Shown here: one piece after another, positions 56,062 to 64,000 of the stretch
Numbering within the stretch: position 1 is the first letter of the stretch
How the letters are laid out: every line of letters begins with the position of its first letter
DNA from: Meloidogyne chitwoodi
Taxonomy: Eukaryota > Nematoda > Chromadorea > Rhabditida > Meloidogynidae
DNA: 64,000 nucleotides
Direction: 5' to 3'
NCBI GenBank assembly: GCA_015183035.1
Contig: JACZZP010000014.1
Location: 186,001 to 250,000 of the forward strand
Notes under the pieces: generated by a model
Database searches by the model: none
What the model saw: only the letters and a program-made list of their open reading frames with translations
Told to the model about the DNA's origin: nothing
Position numbers and translations under genes: made by a program

Positions 56062-56925
56062 ATGCCAATTTTAACAAAAGCATTATTTGGCCTTCGACGA
56101 AAAAATGGACAAATTCAGTGGGTGGAGGACAGAGCAGCTCGTTTTCCAGTGCTTAGAAAATTGCCAGCAACTGTTGGAAAATTTATGACTTTTACTTTAT
56201 TTGTTATATTGCCATGTCTATTGTATGCGAATGCTCAAATTGACTTTAACCCGGGATCATGGTATTCAAGTATGTGAATTTGTTTTTTTAAATTCAGTAA
56301 AACTTGTTCGTAGGGCCCAAGCTCCAATCCGAATGTTCTTTGTATCATTCGAAAGTACTATTGAGTTGAATGACATTAAAAAGTTTTGGGCTCAATTCTG
56401 AGCCAAATTACTGATCCCTGAAAGCTGAAAAACCATAAAGGGGGGTAAGCTTATTTTAATTGATTATGAGGCTGCTCTTAAATTATTTTCGCTCAATTAA
56501 TTATTTTGTTGTAATTTTAAACTAGAATAACGCATGTAACAAAAGTCAACCGGGCATCAAAAATTAGTTACTCTCTATGGTTTTTGACTTTCACGGTCCT
56601 GTATCTCGGCTCAATTGAGTCCCATCACTTTTTTGAGTTCACTCGACTCTACAAGACGAGCTCTTTCGAATGATACACATTATTGGATATATAGAAATCT
56701 GGGGCATTAAAGCAATTTTTCCAAATATAAAATATCTTTAACAAATTAAAAAATTTTTTTTCAGAAAAATGGAAAGAAGTATATCCTGTACTTTGTAATT
56801 CTCCGCGACTTTTATTCGAAAAAAAGTTTGTTTTTATTTTTTAAATATTTATTAGTTTTTTTTTAATTTTCTTTTTAAGATCTCAAGAAGCTGAAGAAGA
56901 AGAAAAAAAAAGAATTTTTGGTTGA
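56062..56925 (+). CDS. Small one-membrane-span protein, copy 2 (unrecognised)
   Basis: Exons 56062-56269, 56765-56825, 56880-56925; 104 residues. MPILTKALFGLRRKNGQIQW, VLRKLPATVGKFMTFTLFVI, QIDFNPGSWYSSKKWKEVYP, ending KKRIFG. One more A in the homopolymer of the last exon than in copy 1 changes the final residues. Amino-acid differences are mostly in the first 35 residues. Same caveats on function as for copy 1. Confidence 0.75.
56295..56725. mobile_element. Foldback MITE in intron 1, unit 2
   Basis: AACTTGTTCGTAGGGCCCAA at one arm, motif CATAAAGGGGGGTAAGCTTA in the middle; counterpart of 51084-51665. Confidence 0.6.
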
Positions 56926-57539
56926 AGAAAATAAATTAAATTTTGATTGAAAATTGGTATTTAATTTTTTTAAATAATATATTTATAAATTGAAAATAAA
57001 TAAAAAATTTTAATTAAAAAAAGACTTGCAAAAATTTAAAAATATTTTTTTAATTTTATAAATTATCCCCGTTAACAATTGGACAGTAAATAGCAAGCAA
57101 AGCTTATCCTTTAATTTTGCTAATTTTAAATCTTTCATGTCTCCTCCATATTTTCCGATTGTTTGCAATGATTATTTTGGTTAGAATTACACGAGACTGA
57201 GACTTTTGTAAAAAATCGAAACCGATTGATTGAGATCGAGACCCACAATTTAAACCGAGATCCGAGACTTAAAATATTAAAAATGAATTTAATTATTTAT
57301 TAATTTTAAAAATATTTATATATTAAATTTATTAATACATATCGTTCTAAGTCTTTCCCCTCATATTTAGAGTAGATCATTAGAGACCCCAATACCAAAA
57401 TTTATTTTATTTTTTATTCACAGAAATATTAAAAAAGAAAATTTTTTAAATTAAATAATATTTAATTAAATTTTTGAATTAAAATAATATTTTTAAAATT
57501 TGCTAAATTTAATAATACTTTCTTTGTTTCTTCCTCACT

Positions 57540-58418
57540 TTAAGCAATTGCATTAACAGATTTCAATTCAGCTTCTAATTTTCCCGATTTAATTCCAGCA
57601 ACAGTGTCATCTCCACCTCCAAAAAATTTTCCCCCAATGAAAACGCGTGGAACAGATCTATCAAAAAATAAAGTTTTAAAAAATATAATTGTTGAACTTT
57701 ATGCCCACAAAATAATTAATAAATATAAAAGGTTGCGGACAAAAATTGCGGACTTTTGCCGTCATAACTGAAAGTAACCGAGATTTGTTTTTAAAACTTT
57801 CACAAAAAAATTATTACACTTCAAAAATTCTCAAAATTTCTATTTCTTAAATATTAAATAAATACCGCTGCCCAGTCAAATCTTTAAGATAATCCTGAAT
57901 TTGGTCACAATCAGCTAAAATTAAAAAAAAATTATTAAATATTTTTAAAATTTTAAAGAAAACCTCGATCTTCAATTTCAATTATTTCCATTGCTCCGGG
58001 TATAAGACTAAATTTACCTAATGCGTCCTTTGCTTTCGTGCTAAAAAAATAAAATTTAAAAAATTATTTATTGATTTTGCGGACAAAAATAGGTGAATTT
58101 TTGAAAAAAATTTTTGTTAAAATAATTGAAGTTGCATTATTTTTTTATTTAATTTTATTTAGGTTGGAATATCTAAATTTTTCTAATTAAAAATATTTTT
58201 AAGCATAGAAAAAATCATTATTTACTATTATCTGCATAATTAATCCGCAAAGATTTAATTTAAATAATTTAATTAAAAAAATATACCAATAAGGGCAGTA
58301 TGACTTGGAAAAGACGACAATTTTATTAGTCTAATAAAAATTAATTTTATTTCAATTTAATTAAAATAAAAACCTTGATAAGACTGTCAACAAAACTTTT
58401 TGGTGAAACAGCAGACAT
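57540..58418 (-). CDS. Glutaredoxin (dithiol, CPYC)
   Basis: Five exons (58418-58374, 58330-58287, 58040-57964, 57914-57866, 57657-57540) give 110 residues, full length for the family. TNKIVVFSKSYCPYC (the second active-site Cys is completed across the intron: TG|C), TKAKDALGKFSLIPGAMEII, DCDQIQDYLKDLTGQRSVPR, VFIGGKFFGGGDDTVAGIKS. The CPYC active site, TVP-type loop (here SVP) and GGxDD glutathione-binding turn are intact. It reduces protein disulphides and mixed disulphides using glutathione in the cytosol. Its last exon end was copied into unit 1 of the neighbouring duplication. Confidence 0.93.
57725..57780. mobile_element. Transposon end fragment in glutaredoxin intron
   Basis: TTGCGGACAAAAATTGCGGAC and GCCGTCATAACTGAAAGTAAC (both given to 20-21 bases) match the terminus of the element at 25436-26193. 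Confidence 0.5.
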
Positions 58419-58587
58419 TTTTTGTATATTTTGGTATTTTTGAATAATTTAAAAGAAAAATACTTTTTTACTTGCTTAAAAAATTTATTTTTTAATTAAT
58501 TAAATTTTAAAAAATTAAAAATTCGGTATAGTAAAAAATAAAAAATTTAATTTCTTATGAGGTTTGTGATGTGTAAAGTTTTAATGG

Positions 58588-58797
58588 TAGAGCGAAACTT
58601 CCGGACCGACATTTCCGGACGCGCACAAAAGCTTACAAAGAAATTAGTTTATTTCCCTCTTTAAAGGACTAATTGGTATAATAATTTATTCAACAACTTT
58701 GTAGCATGGTACTAAATATATATCCAAGTTTTGGACCAGAAGTTTGAGTCCAGAAGCGTTGGTCCAGAAGTGTCGGTCCGGAAATGTCGGCCTGCCG
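58588..58797. mobile_element. Foldback repeat, GACCGACATTTCCGGAC arms
   Basis: GACCGACATTTCCGGAC (58604) and GTCCGGAAATGTCGGCC (58776) are inverted around an AT-rich centre with GTCCAGAAG strings. Relative of 26884-27070. Confidence 0.6.
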
Positions 58798-58950
58798 TTT
58801 TAATAAAAATAAAATAAATAAATTTTAGGCGGGAAATAAAAGAAATATGTATGTAATTTTATAACTGAAATGAAATGTTAAAAAAACTCTAACAGTCATA
58901 CACTCTCTTTTTTTCTTTCTCTATTTCTGTGCAAATAAGCATTGTATTTA

Positions 58951-59079
58951 GGGGTACAGCCCGAAAAGGCGCCGGCCATATAGGCATGCAATAGTATATC
59001 TAATGAAGAGAATTAGAGATAAAAAGGAAGTGAGATACTACATTCACCTTTTCGGACGGCGCCTTTTCGGGAGTGTCCC
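58951..59079. mobile_element. 129-bp hAT-type MITE (TSD TGTATTTA)
   Basis: CCCGAAAAGGCGCCGG near one end and CGGCGCCTTTTCGGG near the other; TGTATTTA on both sides (58943-58950, 59080-59087). Confidence 0.75.
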
Positions 59080-60581
59080 TGTATTTAGAGATCGGGAAAA
59101 TGCTAAAATCAAATTCAAATAAAATGATTGGAAATTTAAATTTATTTAATTTTCCAAAAATAAGTCAAATCAAATTCAAATAATTAAAAAAATTGAATCA
59201 AATATATATGAAAAAATTTGATTTGGCTGATCTCTAGTTGTATTATCAAAAATTGATTATTTTTATATTAATTAATTAAAAATTAAGAATAAAATCTTAT
59301 AAAATTATAAATGTAATTTTATAAATTAATTTGTTTTTAAATAAAACCTGTTTGTTTTTACAATTTTTACTAAAATTATGAAATTTGAAACTTGAAAAGA
59401 AATATTTTTTTAATCTTTTTTTAGTAAACAATAAATAAAAATAAATTTAATATGACGTTTAATTTGTGAATCATTTAGTTTCTAATTGGAAAAAATTAGT
59501 AATTTTTAGAATTAAAATTATTTGGATAAAATTAAAAAAAAAGTTTAAATAAAAAATTTTTCTTAGAAGTTAAAAATTAAATTATTATTATTTTTTTAAT
59601 TTTTGTTAATTAAATTTAAAAATTTGTCAAGAAATATTTTTATAAAAAATAATATTTTTAATTTCCAAAAAAAGAATAAATATTGTTTTATAAAATTTTA
59701 TTAATTTTAAATTTTTTTGAAAAATCTGAAAAAATATTTAAATTTTTTTTAATATATTTCTGTTCAAAAATATTTTTTAAAATTTTTGGTGAAATTAATA
59801 AATGTAAATATTACAATTTTTATTTAATTAAAAAAGCTGAAAATAAATAAAAAAACAAACAATTTTCTCAAGTTAATATAATAAATTTTTTTTCTAAATA
59901 TGAGAGAATTTATTACTTAATTTTAATTTAATTACTAAATTAAATTCTCTTACATGAGAAAATTCTTTTTAAAATTAAATAAAAATATTTTTTTATTTAA
60001 ATTGAGTTAATGACAAATTAAATAATTATTATTATTTAATTTATTTTATTAATTTATATTTTGAGAAAAGAAAAAATTATAAATTAAATAAAATTTAAAA
60101 ATTGCAGTAAATAGTGGGCAATAGCTTTTTCGTTTACAACTAACTACAAATAAAAAGAGACATTTTATATTTTTAATTATAAATTATTATTTAAATTAAA
60201 AATTTGTATTTTTAGGGCTCTACTTTAGGAAATGTGTCCCATCAAAGTAGATACGTTCCTTTAAAATATATTTGTCTCATTAATTAAAGGTATGACCACA
60301 TCTTTCATTTGAGTCTAGGAATTTTATAAGGCGAAGCTTCTCAGAATTGTTATTTGGCAGATTGGTAATATTGAGGCCCTTTTATCTTTATTAAAACACA
60401 CACCACTCTATTAGACCCTTCTCAATCTCCTCTTCCTTTATTAGAGCACTTTTTCTCTATTATAAACTCACCTCTTTATTAAAAGACTCAAATATTGTTT
60501 TTTGGGACGTATTTACTTTTGAAGGGACGCATTTCCTACAGTAGAGCCTTTTTAGTGCCAATAATTTTTTAGTTTTATTAT

Positions 60582-62257
60582 TTAATTATTTTTCTTCATC
60601 CTTTTCAATTTATCATTTAATTTAATAATTGATTCAATATTAATTTCATTTTCCCAATACCCACACTTTTTAAAATAAGAGCCAACAATAAAAGCATCAG
60701 CATTATTAAATTTATTTAAATTATTTTCATTAATACCAGAGCCAATAAAAACAGGTAAAGAAGGACATTGTTTTTTGACTTCTATAAAATATTAAAAAAA
60801 TTAATATAATTAATTTTTTTTTAATTAAAAACCTTCCAAATCTAAAGGCGAAGCTTCTTCCCCAGTAGAATTTCCTGTTAAAACAATTCCATTTGCTAAA
60901 AAAAATTCTGCAGCACTTGCAGTTTGGGCAATATTTATATCTGCTGTTATGGCATGAGAACTAAAAATTAAAAAAATAATTTTTTTTTAAATTTATTCCA
61001 ATAAATGGACAGTCAATTTAATAATATTTTAATGCCTAACCCTCCAGAAATTTCAATTTGAAAGAATTTAAAAAATATTTTTATATTAAAATAGGCAATT
61101 ATTTTATCAAAAGCACCAATGTTTCTTTTTAATATCCGCAATAATTTCAATTTGTTCAGCTCCAATAATTTTTCTATATCTAAGCAAATTTCCTGCACAT
61201 CCATCCATCCAACCCTCATCAGCTAAATGTCCAAAAACAAATGATTCAGCACGAATAAAATTAAATCCTTTAATTTAAAAATATATTTTAAACATTTTAT
61301 ATTTGTTTTATCATCCCCAGTTGTTCCATAAATTAAAAAAAAAATTTTAGGAAGAAGGAAGTAAACATGAGAAATAACGAAAAAACTGGATTCTGAAAAA
61401 TTTGGTTGGATATTTTTTTATTTTAGAAAAATTTCCTAACCAGTAGCATGTGCCACAGCCATAGCTGTCTGATTAGCTCCAGCCAAAACTTGAATTCCCA
61501 ATAAAAATTTATTTCTTTCTTTGCCTAAAACATCTACACATTCTAAACATGAACGAGTCATCCAAGAACAAATTTCTGGGCCAATATTTTTATCTAATTT
61601 TTGATAGGGTAAATCATGCATATTTTCTATTATTATTCCATCCTATTTTTTAAAAATTAAATTTTTTAAAAGTTTAATTAAATTTTAAAAATTAAAAAAG
61701 AGTTGTTATTTTAATCATTGACAAAATTTTTTTTATTTAAAATTTTTTTAATGAATCGAATTGAGAATTTTAATATCCCATAACCATAATATATACCTAC
61801 TCGAAATCGGAAGTTTACAAAGCTATTTAAAAATAATTTAAAAAATAAAAAATAAAAAAGGGGTGTTGGTGTGGTAATCTAATCAGACAATTTGCCTTTC
61901 ATAATAAAAAAATATTAAAAATAATTTCAAATTTAAAATAATTTCCAGACATCTTCAACACCTATTATTTTTAATTAAGATGTCTGAACTCTTCAATTAA
62001 CTTACCTAATTATAATTAAAAATTTAAACCTACTTACAATTTCACATTTTAAATAAATTTCTGTCTCTTTCCGTACATTTTCTATAATTTTATCAGTTGG
62101 AGGAGAATATTTTGGTGTTCTTAATTTAATAAAATAAATTATATTTAAAAAAAGAAAAAAACCCTGGTAAAGCTGGGACATGAATCATTCCAATAAGTAA
62201 TGGATGAGTTTTTGTTGTTATTGCATTTTTTATTGTTTTATTAATATATCCAGTCAT
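60582..62257 (-). CDS. BtpA-family TIM-barrel protein
   Basis: Six exons (62257-62163, 62119-62038, 61642-61441, 61267-61117, 60960-60833, 60781-60582) give 285 residues in one frame. LLIGMIHVPALPGTPKYSPP, DGIIIENMHDLPYQK, GIQVLAGANQTAMAVAHATG, FNFIRAESFVFGHLADEGWM, IIADIKKKHCSHAITADINI, AEFFLANGIVLTGNSTGEEA, LPVFIGSGINENNLNKFNNA, FIVGSYFKKCGYW. These follow the BtpA/SgcQ family (first known from cyanobacterial photosystem I biogenesis), whose nematode member is a single-copy gene of unknown role. The order of beta-strand motifs indicates a complete barrel. No transit peptide is evident. Substrate unknown. Confidence 0.88.
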
Positions 62258-64000
62258 AAATTAATAGAAAATTATTTTTATTAATTAATACAATTAATGA
62301 AAAAGATAAGGAAAAATATTTATTTAAAGAAAAATATACAATTTATTAATTACTCAGTAAATCAATTAAATAAGGTTAAAAATAGTGGTTGTTTATTTAT
62401 TTATTTCTTTCAATAAAAAACATGTTGGACATAAAATTATAAACAAGTTTGCTTTAAAAAATTAAATAATTTCGAAATTATATAGTTAAATTATTAGTAA
62501 AAATTATTTTTCAAGCATTCTTCGATCCATTTCTTTTTCTTTTATTTCCTTAGTGCGCGGCCATTGCTATTTCATTTATCGTTTTTGTGTAACATATTTT
62601 TATTTCTTTATTTTCTCAAGACCTTGGGACAACTTTTTCAGTATTTTGGGCTGTGCAAGTCTTCTATCTTTTAATCAGTCTGTTAAATGGTCTCGTTTTT
62701 AGAGCATTTTTGTATATGAATTAGAAGAGTTATAATGTGAACTCGCTCAAATATATGTTATAAAATTGAAATTGTAAGGAATGTGTATAAAATTATTTGA
62801 AACTATGAATATGGTATATTTCTTAGTATTCTTTATCAAAAATTATTCTTTTTCGATAATTGTCGTCATATTTTTTAATGGTACCGTACGAATCAGTATA
62901 ACATATATATTTTAACGTTGTAGTTCCGAAGATCTCACTGAGTTTTTTAAATAAAAATTCATTGTTACAATTTTCTTGTGATAAAGAAAATGTATGTCCA
63001 ACGGCATTTATTTTTATTGGAAAGAAAATATTCAACATTATTATATCTAAAGTGTTATATTTTGTTTTATAAATTTACTTATAAATATACTGTGAATTCA
63101 ATTTATATTATACATATTTTGTTTAGAATAATAAGATTTTTTGAAGTTCCAAAGCAGAGGAAATCATCAAGAATATCAAATTTGAATTAAAATTATATTA
63201 TAAATTAATTTAAAATTCGTTTACGTTGTTAAATATAGAATATTCAAGTTAATATAAAGTAATTGAGCTTTTAAACAAAATATAAAAATTTTATTAAAAT
63301 TTAAATAAAATATAATTTGGCAAAAAGAAATACCAGTAAGATCGATGATTAATAAAGTCTATGATCAAGATGGTTTTGAGGAAATACAATTATAAAATTT
63401 ATATTTTTGTTGAATTTTAGAGGTAATTTAATAATAGGACATTTATCCCGACTTTGCTCATTTCGCACAATATTATTGAGGGGTTCATATTTCCCAGAAA
63501 TACTTGAATAGGTTATCAGGTCGTTGCACCAATTTTGATCGAAATTTGGAAAATAAAAGATGAAGTATTAATATTTCCAGATTATACTTACCTTGGAAAA
63601 CTTTTAACTTTTTTTGGACAAAACTGTGAATTATGTATGTAAAATTGAATCGATAAGTATTTCCGAATCAATGATATATATTTTTTTATGAAATTAAATT
63701 TTGACCATTTTTCCAATGTGAGGAAGTTGTTATTAAATGTCGATAGGCTGCTGCGAAGCGATTTAGTTTTTTTTAATTTTGTTTTTTTAATTTTGTTTTT
63801 TTATTTCAGATGGCCGATTCAACAACGACAAATTTTGGTTGTTACATGGCTGACAAAGATTCTGGGTTTCTTGAATATAACTGTAAAGTGATTTAAATAA
63901 TGTTTCCATTGCTGCTTCTATGACATTAAATGCTGATTATTTAAATAAGATATTCAAATTTAATTTTAAATTATATATTTATATTTTTATGCATATTTTT
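62258..64000. other. Intergenic, no gene recognised
   Basis: AT-rich. Three short open frames (62823-63038 minus, 62978-63190 plus, 63688-63891 plus) lack motifs, splice partners or distinctive composition. An upstream or downstream exon of a gene beyond 64000 cannot be excluded. Confidence 0.4.

Larger units (their letters stand above)
58419..60581. other. Intergenic, very AT-rich, with two small foldback repeats
   Basis: Contains the foldback at about 58590-58797, the 129-bp element at 58951-59079, and about 1.4 kb of homopolymer-rich DNA with no gene (59090-60200). At 60225-60545 short phrases on blocks of regularly phrased text such as CTTTATTAGAGCAC suggest an old repeat. Confidence 0.5.

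Noticed and set aside
62823..63038. 71-residue minus frame (NCNNEFLFKKLSEIFGTTTL)
   Set aside because: Looks faintly protein-like but has no family match I recognise, no splice partners and no neighbour support.

Overview
The window is AT-rich eukaryotic DNA from a nematode. The genes have many short introns. Their families are nematode-typical: ET-module-like and C6-like secreted proteins, an astacin with a C-terminal ShKT domain, a TOCA-type F-BAR protein and a nematode BtpA-family protein. Likely trans-splice acceptors sit just 5' of several start codons. Base composition and the number of small inverted-repeat transposons would fit a plant-parasitic tylenchid such as a root-knot nematode (Meloidogyne), but that assignment is inference.

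Layout. 1-14.7 kb: one long plus-strand gene, a TOCA/CIP4-type F-BAR, HR1 and SH3 protein whose 5' end lies outside the window. Three of its introns each hold a tRNA-Lys(UUU). A 7.4-kb intron holds three tandem Helitron-like copies with GC-rich hairpin satellites; one copy carries exons of a SAD-1/BRSK kinase. 14.7-30.2 kb: a run of secreted-protein genes (a Thr-Pro-repeat ShKT protein, two paralogous cysteine-rich proteins of an unrecognised family, and a mucin-like ET/C6 protein) set among foldback transposons. 32.8-37.0 kb: astacin protease with ShKT domain. 37.4-43.4 kb: minus-strand gene remains, namely an unrecognised pseudogene, a hexokinase pseudogene hit by two hAT-like elements in its exons, and a UTP25 fragment. 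43.5-46.4 kb: a minus-strand cluster (TRAPPC4, NOP10, a small one-membrane-span protein) spaced like an operon. 46.8-57.5 kb: a plus-strand Ran-binding-domain nucleoporin-like gene, then a tandem duplication of [RNF113 + small membrane protein]. The first RNF113 copy has lost its RING finger, and the pair shares a gene-conversion-like tract. 57.5-62.3 kb: glutaredoxin and BtpA-family genes on the minus strand. 62.3-64 kb: no gene recognised.

Gene models were built by hand by joining exons at GT/AG sites with the reading frame checked arithmetically across each junction. Function calls rest on motif recognition only; no database search was run.
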